A stretch of DNA of 64,000 nucleotides from Buddleja alternifolia (lineage: Eukaryota; Streptophyta; Magnoliopsida; Lamiales; Scrophulariaceae): assembly GCA_019426215.1 (NCBI GenBank), contig WHWC01000159.1, positions 37,712-101,711 of the forward strand, given 5' to 3'. Position numbers and translations under genes: made by a program. Of this stretch, positions 33,527 through 44,458 are shown in pieces (the stretch's first letter is position 1; each line of letters opens with the position of its first letter). The notes below the pieces were generated by a model, which worked only from the letters and a program-made list of their open reading frames with translations, was not told the DNA's origin and searched no databases.

Positions 33527-34364
33527 TCATTTTGCATCATATTTTATTAGACATATAATTTAGGGGGAATCCACTTAATTTGTGTCTAAAAAGATTTTCC
33601 TAACTGGTACAAGATATCAAATTTAGGGGAAACCTTAAAATTGTACTTGACCATAACTTCAAGCGTCAATGATCAAAACTTTCAGATGCATGATCATCAG
33701 CGCTCAGTATTACTTATGCATAAAATATTGGACGCTCAAATATAAAAGTCCTTTCAATCCTAAGCGTCTAATTTTCATATAACAACAAGTGGTATATCAG
33801 TTAAGCGTTGAATCAATTCCAATCAACTCTTAATATAAAAATATTTTCCTTACAAGCCATGCATAAAATTTACAATTTTCTCTCGAAGTAGTGGGTAGAC
33901 TCAAAAGTTTATTTTGTACTCTACTCGCACGCTTCTATCACATCAAACTGGCGGGTAATCAAAAGTTTCTTTTTCAAAATGACGGTTCAGAAATAGCACG
34001 TGTTTGTGTACGTGTCAGTGTACAAACAGGCGCGTGCGTTACACTCTGAAAATGCTAAACATTTTAAAATTTTTAACTCGGATGTCAAATCTTTATATAT
34101 GAGAATTACCAAATGTAACTTCTCTCTATTACACAAAACTCGCGTCCGCAGTTAATGAATTTATGGCTGAGATTCAAAAGTCGTTACACGTGTCTAAATC
34201 CTACAGAAACTAGAGAACACAAGTTTCAAAAATTCTTTACTGTGTCATTTAAAATACAATCTCTGCAGAAAGACAATTCACTTTTACTCAAACATATCGG
34301 TAAAATTTATTCTCTCTCTCTCTCAAAGCAAAAGAAAATCTCAGTTCATCTCTTTCACTAAAAA
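33527..34364 (+). promoter_or_regulatory. Post-pol spacer of copia A: purine tracts and candidate internal promoter for the env-like ORF
   Basis: Two PPT-like tracts lie at 33557-33570 (AATTTAGGGGGAAT) and 33619-33632 (AAATTTAGGGGAAA). Further on there is a TATATAT at 34094-34100, a G-box/ABRE-like ACACGTGTC at 34186-34194 and a (TC)n tract at about 34311-34324 just before the ATG at 34365. Copia C shares the CACGTG-type box (CCACGTGTC at 54322-54314) and the CT-rich leader at the corresponding place. Promoter activity is inferred. Confidence 0.45.
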
Positions 34365-37300
34365 ATGGCACCAAAGAAATCTTCGTCTACTTCTGCCGAA
34401 CTTACCATCAAGGTTACTGAAGGCCTTGTTGTCGACTGGAAATTCCTCTATGAACAACCTCAGATCAATCTAACAAACATGATGGACATGGTCGTCAAAG
34501 TTGGGCTTAAACCGTTCTTGACCCAATACTCCTATCTGTTTCCGACTGAAGTCGACACCTTCTGGAAAACTGCTAAACTTTCAGAGGACAAGAAGTCTAT
34601 CTCTTGTCTAATTGCCTTATCCAAGAAGGAGTCTCCCAAGGAATTTATTCTGTCTGCTGCCTCCATTGCTAAGAACTTCAATATTCCAAATGAGGGTGAG
34701 GCATTGGATTGTGTTACTTTAAAACAAATCAAGGACGCATGGACAACCATGAGTGCGTACGATGATGTACCCTACACTCAGTACTTTGAAAAGAAAGACC
34801 TGGTATCCAAATACCGATTGTTAGCTGATTTCTGCAACAAGATCATAGAATGCCGAGTGGGAACCTTTGATAAGGTGAACCCAGTACAATTTCAGATGAT
34901 GACTGCTATACTCCTCAACATCAAGATCAAATGGAGTGAGTACATTTTTGGAAGGTTTCGGGACTGTCTAAGCGCCTCGAATAAACCTTATGGGCTTGTT
35001 CTAAGTGACCTGCTGTACAAATCACAGTGCGTCTACTCTTTTGGTCTCCCGTTGAATAAGACCAAGTTGCTGGGAAGAAGGATTCTGAATAATCTTCTTA
35101 ATCCACCCAAGATTGGTGGTGCTGCTAAACCACTATCTGAGCGTCTGGAAGTACGTCAAGCGTCCGATGAGGAAGCGGAGCATCCAGTGCCAGAAGAAGC
35201 TGTGAAGCGTCCGGCTGTTACCAAGAAGAGGGCTCCAAGAAAACCTAAGGTACAAGCTGTTCCTGCTCCTCAGAAAGATGACTAGGAAACTGATGAGGAT
35301 GCACATGACAAGTTACCTCTAAAGCGGAGGAAGCTGGAAGGAATCATCAAACAAATCGAATTGATGAACCAGCTGTTGCACCTCCTGCTCAAGCGCTTAA
35401 GCTCGTTGAAGGAGTCAACGTGAAGAAAATATTCAAGCGCTCCAGGACAAGCAAGCTTCGGGTTGCTCTTGTTCCTGAAGAGCCTGAGACTGTTGAGCCA
35501 AGCGCTCAAGCCGCTGTTGAGCCAAGTGCTCAAGTTGCTGCTGAGCCAAGCGCTCAAAGTATTGCTGTTGAGACAAGTTCTCAGGGTAAGTTTATTTCTT
35601 CCCACAACATTTCTATTCCTACATCTGTAGAAGATCCTGCTCTTATAGAGGATAGTTCTTTTGTTACAGCTATAGTTCCAGCCGCCGCTGAAGCATCAAC
35701 AGATGTCCTCCTAGACGTTGAGATGACAGAAGTTGTGGCTATCGCTAAAGATGTTGCCGCAGAGGTTGCTGTACCTGACGCTGAGGAACCTGCTACTAAA
35801 GAGGTTCAAACATCAATCCCTATTCAGGCGATAACAGAGGCACGCTCAGAAGGTCAGAGCGTTGCTGAAGACGTTTTAGCACCGAGGCACTTCTTCCAAC
35901 TAGACCCGCTGAAGACGATTGATCATTCGATCAACTACATGCCTCCAGCACTCGAAGAAGATTTCATTCCTGCAGGATACAATGAAGAAAGATACATTGC
36001 TGCTGAGAATGAAATTGCCCTGTTGATTGAAGACGACAATAAAATCAGGGATATCGTGTTTAACACGGAGTTGACAGAAATTGAGTGAAAGTTCTATAGA
36101 GCCATTGAACTTGGAAAAACCCCTGGTCAAATACCGTCTTCTCTTATTCTTCAACAAGACAGATAAGGAGGAAGGACTCCTAGATGTGATGTGGATTTGG
36201 CATATTATCTCGATTATGGCCACAGCAGGAGTACAGGCTTCGCCCTAAGAGATTACAACATTCGGGTGTATGAGCCTCTGCGTCCTAGTTTTCTCAATCC
36301 ATCTGAAGCAGTATTGAAGAGAGAAGGCTACACACACTTTCCTCAGACTGCTAATAGTATTGAAAATCAATCTTCAATTAACCCACTTCGCCTGTGGAAG
36401 AATAAAGCAGTTCATGCCGGTGAGCGTCTAGAATCATTGACAGATTTAATTCAGACTGAAGCCGATGCATACTTTGACAGCGTCTGGAACGCCGACTATC
36501 AGACTGATAGATATCACTTTGAATCTATCAGAGATATTCATCATGAAGGCATTTGCGCTATGGTCAATGCTGGAACAGATTACTGCATGAATGAAGTCAA
36601 TTGGGTTGAAGCGTATGTGGGTCACAAATACACATTCTCAGAGTTAGTCCAAGCTCCCCATTTATTTGGCATAGGCATGCATGACAAGAAGCGTCAGTTT
36701 GCCAAGTATTGCCTGAAGAAGCGTCAACAGAGAGTTGGACCTGTTCTGAAGCTCCCACTCGTTAGACATCAAACTGAGCAGTGTCTGCGTCAAGAGCTTT
36801 ACCGACTGTCCAATACTCCTCTACTCTTCAACGCTCAAACATCTTCCAGTGGTACCTCTTCTGTATCATTCTTGAATTTTGCTCCGAGCCACTGCGAGGA
36901 TAACTTCAATATGATGGTGAAGATTATGACTCCATTGTCTTTGTTCGACAAAATCTTCACTGCAAATCTCCGACAATGGAACGGCTCTATAATCAACTCT
37001 TTCCTAGGATATCCTTTGCTCCCTTCTCTCCGCACAGAGGCACTCAATCATTATGAGTTTGTCACTGCTTGAAAGAAATCAGGGACTCGCTCAAGCGCTC
37101 TATCCATACTTAGAAGAGTACTACGCCGCTTATGTGCCTAAGGCTCAGCGTCTCCAATCTCTTCCTTCTGACTGCTTGATTGGATTTTCCAGAGATTACC
37201 GCCCAGATTCAATCTTTTCCATCTGTCAAGCGCCGTCCAAACTCTTTCGGCATCATGTGCTGGATATCATTGGTCCAATGCACATCAGGGCCATTGATAG

Positions 37301-38624
37301 TCCCCTCCACACATTCATTTCTAGAACTTGTGTGACTAGAACCAGACTTGATGAACTTTTGGAAGATGCGTCCACCTCCTATGCCGATTTAGCAAATTGG
37401 AACTTCCAATTCGATGACTTTCGTCAACCTGAGTCAACGCTTGAGGAAGCGCCTGCTAAGTCAGTTGAAGCGTTCACATCATAAGTCACCAATATTTCAG
37501 CGCCTGTTGAAGAACCCGTTCAAGCGTCTCCACCAGAGGATATTCCTGACGCTTCTGAACCAGTTGCTGATGATATTGCTGAGGATCTTTCTCTTGACAT
37601 ACGAGGTACTGTATTTGATCCTGCATATCAAGTTCCTATTGACTCTCTCAAACACTCATCAAGGTTCAAGCGACTGGCTACTTAAGCGGTTCAATCAAAT
37701 GAGAGTCAATCCTTCGGTCCTTTGCTTAAATCCATTTTGGAGAATATCAGTGCCCATACTGCTCAGAACGAAGAATCCCTTCACTGGATTAAGGATGATT
37801 TGGCAAAGATTGAGACTCACGTTATGAGCGCTCAGATTGCTCATATGCGTAGTTCAGCTCAAGCGGCTGTTGGTGAATGCAAACAAGATTTTCAAGAAAT
37901 GCATGATGCCACTCAAGCAACCCAACTTGCCATGAGAGAAGAGCTTGAAAAGCGCCTCGAAACCCTCGAGACTTCTCTGAATGATGCTACCAGCGCTAAG
38001 CTCCTTGCCCTGCAGGAACGTTTCGACAAGCGTCTGGATGACATCACAGATTCTATGTCTCAGATTGCTCATCAGGTCAGTCTACTCACAGATCACTTTC
38101 TGAAGTCTGATGATGGCAATAAGGGGGAAGAGAAGAAGAAAGGAGAAAAGAGGAAAATGTCGAGTTCAAGAGCTCAAGAACCCACGCCTCTCAAGCGTCA
38201 AGTTCTAACCTCTCCTTCAGCGCTAAGTCTCCCATCATGGATAACCACTTTATAAGTAAGTGGCCCTGGAGCGCCTAGTAGAACACTAAGAGAACCTCCA
38301 AGAGCACTATATCCAAATCAACCAATATCTACAAGAGCAATGTTAGAACAGTTCGACATACCTCTTCAAAGAACATCCATTCCAGAACCTTCAAATCCTA
38401 AAATTTTAGCTGAAGAGAGGCAAATGTCTGAATTTGTCCGAACTTTCAGAATTTGTCTAAGGTATATTGGTATCGATCCAACGGATTGGGACAAACATTT
38501 TACCGCTTTCAAGAAAAGACAACAAGAAGAAAACAAGCTCATAATCAACAAAGATCATGAAGCAATGATGACCTTGGAAGACAATCTGACTGAAGCTATC
38601 CGAGCTGAAATGCCTAAGCGATAC
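34365..38624 (+). pseudogene. Env-like third ORF of copia A, main part, degraded
   Basis: The ATG at 34365 (MAPKKSS) is preceded in frame by TAA at 34359-34361, which fixes the start. Open segments are 34365-35285, 35420-36088, 36191-37072, 37053-37484, 37722-38255 and 38340 to the Gypsy-2 insertion, with frameshifts between 35285 and 35420 and near 37060 and several in-frame stops. Three regions are visible. The N-terminal domain ends in PYGLVLSDLLYKSQC, a basic/acidic linker follows (RKPKVQ, repeated PSAQ), then a second conserved domain (DVDLAYYLDYG to FSICQAPSKLF) and a coiled-coil-rich C-terminal part (about 37780-38100). No hydrophobic membrane segment is seen. The function is unknown; SIRE elements are known for a third ORF here. 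Confidence 0.85.
38620..38624. repeat. Target site duplication gatac of Gypsy-2 (second copy 45826-45830)
   Basis: The five bases before TGATAGGAGTCG at 38625 equal the five after the LTR end tgtca at 45825. Excision joins the env-like frame. Confidence 0.95.
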
Positions 38625-39974
38625 TGATAGGAGTCGTTTTTACATAAGTTTTTAGGTCCTTTTAATGACAATTCAGGCCCATATATCGTTTATTTCGTGC
38701 CACCCGTGCGTTTAATATGTGTGTAAAGTGCTTTCAGGTAGTAAGCGACGATGGACGAAGAAAAGGGCAAAAAGACGACTCATTTACCCAACGCTGCCCA
38801 AGGCTTCGCACTGAGGCGCCTAGGCGCCATTTTTCTCTCGCCCAGGCGCGACCCAGAAAACAACAAGCAAAGCTTCGCACTTCCGCGCCTAGGCGCCACA
38901 TATCGCGCGCCTGGGCGCCCCGGAACTTTTGCCCTAAGAAAGACACGCCACATAGGCGGCGCCTAGGCGCCGATCAACGCGCGCCCAGGCGCCGCTATAA
39001 GAGAATTTTGGAATTATAAATAGGATTTTTCAATTCATTTTGTGGGTTCGGAATCTTGGGAATTGGGAGCATTTTCTGGGGTTTTGGATCATTATCACTG
39101 ATCTTGAAGAGCAAAAAGAGGATAAGAGCCAAGGATTGAAGCTACATCAAAAGATCTATTGCCATTAAACCTTATAAGGAGTTTCTTTCATTGTTCATTG
39201 CATTTGGTGTTTACATTTATGTATAAGAACATGTTGAATTCATCTATGTTGATAGTTATGGGCTAAATTCATATGGCTAGGGCCTTGTAAGAATTGATTT
39301 GTGATTTATTCGAATTATTGATAATTGTTGAATTAATTCCTTTGTTGCTATGTGTTATGAATTTCTGCTTATGCTCCTTACGTGTGATTGATCACCATAT
39401 GTTTTATCAATTGCCTAGCTTAGTGTCTTGAGAAAGAGTTAAGTTAGGGTGCAAGAAATTCATAGCATCACCGATCAAATAGGAGTTGCCCTAGACATAG
39501 GTAAAGACTCCCGGGTGAAGTCGTTCGATTCTAATCGAGTAAACTCTTGTTCCTTAATGCATGCTTTGAGGTTAGATTTCCGGGTAGACATACTTAGGAA
39601 ACCACCGCTTAAGTGTAGGAGTATATTGTGAGACATCGGGTATTCTTTACCTTAGGAGTTTTCACCATAGCAACTAGGTCTAATAATTCATCAAGAGTCT
39701 TTGAGCGAATAAGGATCAAATCAAGTCTTGCATGTGCCTTAGTCTATCTCTCACACTTGAGTTTCAATCCGTGGCTTGTTCTTATTTCTTTTGTTCTTTG
39801 TTTGCTTACTTGTTTTACTCTTAATTTCCGTTAATTTGTCTTTACGTTTATTCGAAAATCATAAGCTAAAAATCCAAGTCTCCGTGGTTCGACAACCCGG
39901 ACTTATTTTGTCCATTTTTTATTACTACACAACTAGTATACTTGCTACCAAGCACGTTAGCTTCGAGCGTGTCA
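38625..39974 (+). repeat. 5' LTR of Gypsy-2
   Basis: Starts TGATAGGAGTCGTTTTTACA and ends gcgtgtca, 1,350 bp. It has six GC-palindrome cores in three 22-bp pairs (38816/38838, 38885/38907, 38959/38981) and then TATAAATAGG at 39015-39024. Relative to the 3' LTR it shows one 22-bp gain and two 22-bp losses inside the palindrome array. Confidence 0.94.
38816..39024 (+). promoter_or_regulatory. Promoter of Gypsy-2: palindrome array directly upstream of TATAAATAGG
   Basis: The last palindrome core starts 34 bp upstream of the TATA box. The 3' LTR has the same layout, with cores from 44650 to 44832 and TATAAATAGG at 44866-44875. This places the array where U3 activator sites usually sit. Binding by any factor is not shown by the sequence. 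Confidence 0.6.
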
Positions 39975-39979
39975 AGTTT

Positions 39980-39997
39980 TGGCGCCGTTGCCGGGGT
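39980..39997 (+). other. Primer binding site of Gypsy-2 (Asp-tRNA type)
   Basis: TGGCGCCGTTGCCGGGGT follows the LTR by five bases; the last base differs from Gypsy-1. Confidence 0.93.
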
Positions 39998-40153
39998 CTT
40001 GTTTATTTTGAGTTTTTGATTTTGATTTTTGTTTTTGTTTTATTTTACGTTTTCATAATTATTAGTCTTTTCTTCGCTTCTTGCTTTTCTTTTATTTTTG
40101 TGTTAGGTCTAATTTCGTTCTTGTGTTTAAATTGTTAGGTTCTTGTGTGGTGC

Positions 40154-42769
40154 ATGACCCGCTCCTCAAACGAGCCTCTATACGAGTTGGAGCCCGAAAT
40201 TGAACGAGTTCTTCGGGCTAGTAGGCGAACAAGGGAAATGGCCAATAATCTCAACCAAAACCTGAATGGAAATTTTCCCGATATGAATTTACCGGAAAAC
40301 AGGGAGTGGTTCCAAGGTGTTCTACAAGCCATGCAAGTGGCACCTCCTCAACAATTACCATCGGTTCGGGGTAGCTTACCACCTAGGGTCCACACCATTC
40401 CGGGGGCCGTAGTCTTGCCTAATTTCTTCGCACCAAACTACCACATTCCAGCTCACATCTTTATTATGGTGCAAGGAGAACCTTTCTATGGAGAACCGGA
40501 CAAATCACCTCACACTCATTTAGATACTCTGGATGATGCTCTTGTGACCATTCAATATCACCCACGGGATCTTGATGCGATTCGTCTAAGAGTCTTCCAT
40601 TTCTCATTAAAGGATCGGGTGACAACATGGTACAAATCCTTACCTCCGCAATCTATTACGACATGGGGTGAGTTGGTCGATGCCTTTTTCAATAAATTCT
40701 TTCCACCCTCCAAAATCAATGAGCTCCGGAGTAATATAAATGGGTTTAGGCAAATGAGCAATGAGTCTTTAGCCGAAACTTGGGCTAGATATAAGGGCAT
40801 GCTCTGTAAATGCCCCGAACATAATTTTGGCTTGAATGAACAAGTACTCCATTTCTATGATGGGGTTCAGTCACGTATTCGGCATAGACTCAACGCGGGT
40901 GCGGGAGGAGATCTCCTTGGGTTAAACTGTTAAAGTGTATGGGACAAAATAGAACAGTTGGCCCGAGAAGACGAGCTTTACCCCGACGATGAAGAGACCT
41001 CATCTTCTAAAAAGGTTGCTTGTGTTGAGGAAGTAGTTGAGGGAGTAGTGAATTTGGAACCGGAGGTTGGCAACGTTAATTATGTGGGGAATCACAATCA
41101 ACCTCGGGCGAACTTTCATGTACCGGAGAATTTTCGAAAAAGACCCAACCCCGCACAAAACGCACAGCCGGGGACCTATCAAGCTCCACAACCACCCTTC
41201 AACAACCCACCCCCGAGGCAAGGCAACTTCAATGGACAAGGTCAAGGTCAAGTGCAAAAGCGACCTCTCACAACCGATAAGAGACTCGATGCTCACATGA
41301 AGAAGTCCGATACGTCGTTCAATGAACTTTGGGGTATGATGAAGGACATGTTTATGGAACTGAAGGACTTGCGAACTCAAGTGGGTCAAATTTCCAATGC
41401 GGTGAATGGTAGAGACCCGGGGACTCTACCAAGTGACACGGAAAAAAACCCGAAGGCTCAATGCAATGCCATAACCTTGAGAAGTGGAAAACAATTAGAG
41501 AATGAAACTGCCAGTAGTCCCGCGCCTGAGCGCCCTATGTTGCACGCCCAGGCGCCAGATCTCCCCTGCTCTGAACAGAAGTTTCGCAGTACCACGCCTA
41601 GGCGCCCATCAGACGGCGCGCAGGCGCCGCCTTCACCTCTGCAGGACGAATCACTTCGCAGTTCCGCACCCGAGCGCCCCATGATGCACGCCCAGGCGCC
41701 ACCAGACCCGCGCCTAGGCGCCAATATGCACGCCCAGGCGCCGCCTCCTGTTTCACCCGATTTTGATTCTTCCACTCCGACGCCTTCTCCTCCTATCGAG
41801 ATTCGTCTCCCCTTCCCAAATGCACACAAAAAGGAGCAGAAGGAGATGGATCCGAGCTTTCTTCGGATTTTGGCAATCCTTCGTGAGGTGAGGATTAACA
41901 TTCCATTTATTGATGCCATTCTCCAAATGCCGAATTATGTGAAGTTCTTCAAAGACATACTATCTAACAAACAGAAATGGGAGGAAAAGGAGACGGTATG
42001 TCTCACTGAGGAATGTTCCGCCGTCTTGCTCAATAAATTGCCAACTAAACTCAAAGATCCCGGGAGTCTCGCAATACCGTGCACTATTGGCCATCTCAAG
42101 TTCGACAAAGTTCTTTGTGATTCTGGAGCAAGTATCAACCTTCTTCCCTACTCTATTTTTAAGACGCTAGGCCTTAGAGATCTTACGCCAACATCCATGT
42201 CCGTGCAATTGGCGGATCGCTCTATCAAGAAACCAAAGGGCATTATCGAGGATGTCATCGTACAAGTTGACAAGTTCTTCTATCCGGTCGACTTCGTGGT
42301 TCTCGAAATGGATAGTGACATTGATGTCCCCTTGATTCTAGGAAGACCCTTCCTAGCTACTAGCAACGCCAAGCTTGACATGGGAAAGGGTAGATTGACA
42401 TTGAAGGTGGGTGATAAAAAGGTGATATTTGATGTTTGTCATGACATGCAACCGCCTATGGCTGATCTTACTTGTTTATATGTCGATGCTATTCACCTTT
42501 TGTTTGATGAGCAATGCACACTTGGTAAGACTAAGAGCACTCTTACGGTGGAGGATGAGGAACCCAATGAGCAACAAATCAAGGTGAGAAAAGATGATTT
42601 TTGCATGAAGTACATTCCACCACATCTACGTGTTCGTGAAATTGATAAGACAAATCCGACACAAAGGGCTTATCGCAAAACACCGCAATGTGAGTGGAGG
42701 CAAGTGGGACATAAGAAGAAAATAAAGAATGGCAAGGATATTGTTGTTCTAAATGGGCCACCTATTTGA
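40154..42769 (+). pseudogene. gag: Gag-protease polyprotein of Gypsy-2 with a novel C-terminal tail and one internal stop
   Basis: The ATG at 40154 starts a frame of 872 codons. One in-frame TAA at 40931-40933 stands where Gypsy-1 has CAA, a single C-to-T change. The gag core matches Gypsy-1 closely and also lacks a zinc knuckle. The linker carries the GC-palindrome array in frame (APERPMLHAQAP). Protease is intact ([13 protein letters not shown], about 42117-42155). After GRPFLATSNAKLD and IFDVCHD the frame leaves the pol pattern and ends with about 110 residues not seen in Gypsy-1. That tail includes MKYIPPHLRVREIDKTNP and a basic end (GHKKKIKNGKD). Without the stop it would be a complete Gag-Pro product. 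Confidence 0.88.
41522..41742. repeat. GC-palindrome array in the gag-protease linker of Gypsy-2
   Basis: Cores start at 41522, 41544, 41594, 41616, 41666, 41688, 41710 and 41730. Neighbours within groups are 22 bp apart except the last pair (20 bp). The spacer sequences differ from those of Gypsy-1, but the spacing and cores are kept. Confidence 0.92.
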
Positions 42770-42790
42770 ACCTTAAAGCACAAAAGTCAA

Positions 42791-42832
42791 GCTAATGACT
42801 ATAAACAAGCGCTTCTTGGGAGGCAACCCAAG
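42791..42832 (+). other. Conserved post-pol motif and hairpin of Gypsy-2
   Basis: This is the same motif as at 25641-25680. Here CTTGGG-AGGCAA-CCCAAG (42815-42832) can form a 6-bp stem. It is kept although the pol gene that normally precedes it is gone. Confidence 0.75.
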
Positions 42833-44458
42833 TTTGTAAGTTTTTTTTTTTTTTTTGTCATTTCATTTCCATTTCTTCCATTTTTTTTATTAGTAGATGC
42901 ATGTTTGTTTTATATGTCTTGTGTTTTGTTGTTGGTTGTGTTTTGTTTCTAATTTCTATCCAATGCTTGATGATTCGTATGGCTAGCATCGTTTAATGTG
43001 TAGTTGTTGCATTCATTGCTCACACCGCTGTTGCCACTCTTGGACACATTTGCATTCGAGGACTCGGATCTGCTTTTCAGCACCCCTATGGTGACGTGTA
43101 CTTTGCCCTTCTCTTTTTCGTGCATTGGGGACAATGTTCATGATAAGTGTGGGGGGGGGGGTATACTCGATCCATTATAGTCATGTTTATTCATGTTTTC
43201 CATATTTCGGTCCAAGTTTAGGGGGGGGGGGGAGTGTTGTACCTCTACATGTGAAATGTGTGCAATTTTATTTTTTTTTGGATAGAATTTCAACCCTTCA
43301 CTTGAGGCATTGAGCATGGTTAATTTGAATACATGGTATGTTGTCTCTATCAATTTGGTTTTTAATGGCTATACACATCGTTTCCTTGCTTGTGGGACCC
43401 TAAACATGATTAGATTGTCTTTAAGATGATTCACATATGCACATAAATCGAGGGTAGAGGAGTTGAGTGGACAACCATTTTGAAACACTTAAAGGCTTGA
43501 TCCTGAAAATATCAACTTAGAATTTTCACATGTGTTATGAGTTGAGAACGTTAACTTCGTATGCTTAATAATAATAAAAAGAGGTTGAACATTGGTATGA
43601 CTGCAAAAGTCAGGCTTAATAGATACTGGGGGCGAAGAGCACCATGCCTAGAATACTGTACTATTATGCTAATTTGAGCTAAGCTCAAGCCAATGCAAGT
43701 GTTAAGTGAATAAGGACCTAGTTTGATTTTGTGGCCTTTGACACTCGAGCGATTAAGCCCTTAGGAGTGTCTCTACACTTGATACCCTAAAGCCGTCTGG
43801 TTTGGGAGTTATTGACCTAAAGCTCGTTACAAGGGTGACATAGAAAGCCTAAGAGGATCGAACATTGCACATGGTCTAGCCTCTAATGTTTCGAGTTGAA
43901 AGTGCATAAGTTAAAGTCGAAAGTGGAATGAAGTGATGAATTTTTAAGTGGCTATGAAGTTGTATTCAATTCTCGTACCACGTGAATAATCAAAAGTTGA
44001 TAAATAGGGGGTTAATACTTGAAAAGTGGTAAGAATGCCACTCGACTATAATACTTGAGATTTATTACACTACACCCTTAGGATGATCTTTTCGATGTTA
44101 AGGCGTAACATTAGCAAGTGTGTGACGTGTATATATTTGTAATTTGAACTTAAACAGATGAATTCATACCATTGTGTGCTATTAATCATTGTAATTTACG
44201 TTGAGTGATCAGGGTTGAAAATCTTTCGATTTTGTGGGTATATCGTCTACAAACCCTCACGAGACTATAACTCGTCCTTTGAGGTAACTCAAAGGTTCAA
44301 AGGCTTGTTGCATCCCCTAAATGCAACCGTTTACTCCACGAAAGTGAGTGTGGTAGTTTCTTTTTATTTTTTTATTTTTTTTCCCTTTGGTTGATGATGA
44401 GTTCGTATCTTGTGTTTTTTCTTGCTCGAGGACGAGCAAGTGATAAGTTTGGGGGGGT
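42833..44458 (+). other. 3' untranslated region of Gypsy-2
   Basis: No coding potential is evident. It starts with a long T run (about 42841-42857). The part from about 43080 aligns by eye with Gypsy-1 28170-29542. It holds G runs at 43149-43161 and about 43220-43232 and an 8-bp-stem hairpin CTTGCTCG-AGGA-CGAGCAAG at 44421-44440. The polypurine tract (AAGTTTGGGGGGG) lies before the LTR at 44459. Confidence 0.75.

Noticed and set aside
34308..34325. TC microsatellite as an independent repeat feature
   Set aside because: It is short and matches the CT-rich leader of copia C, so it was treated as part of the env-like leader.
39449..40138. Short ORFs in the Gypsy-2 5' LTR and leader, repeated at 45479-45818
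   Set aside because: They follow LTR sequence, repeat because the LTR repeats, and have no domain similarity that I recognise.
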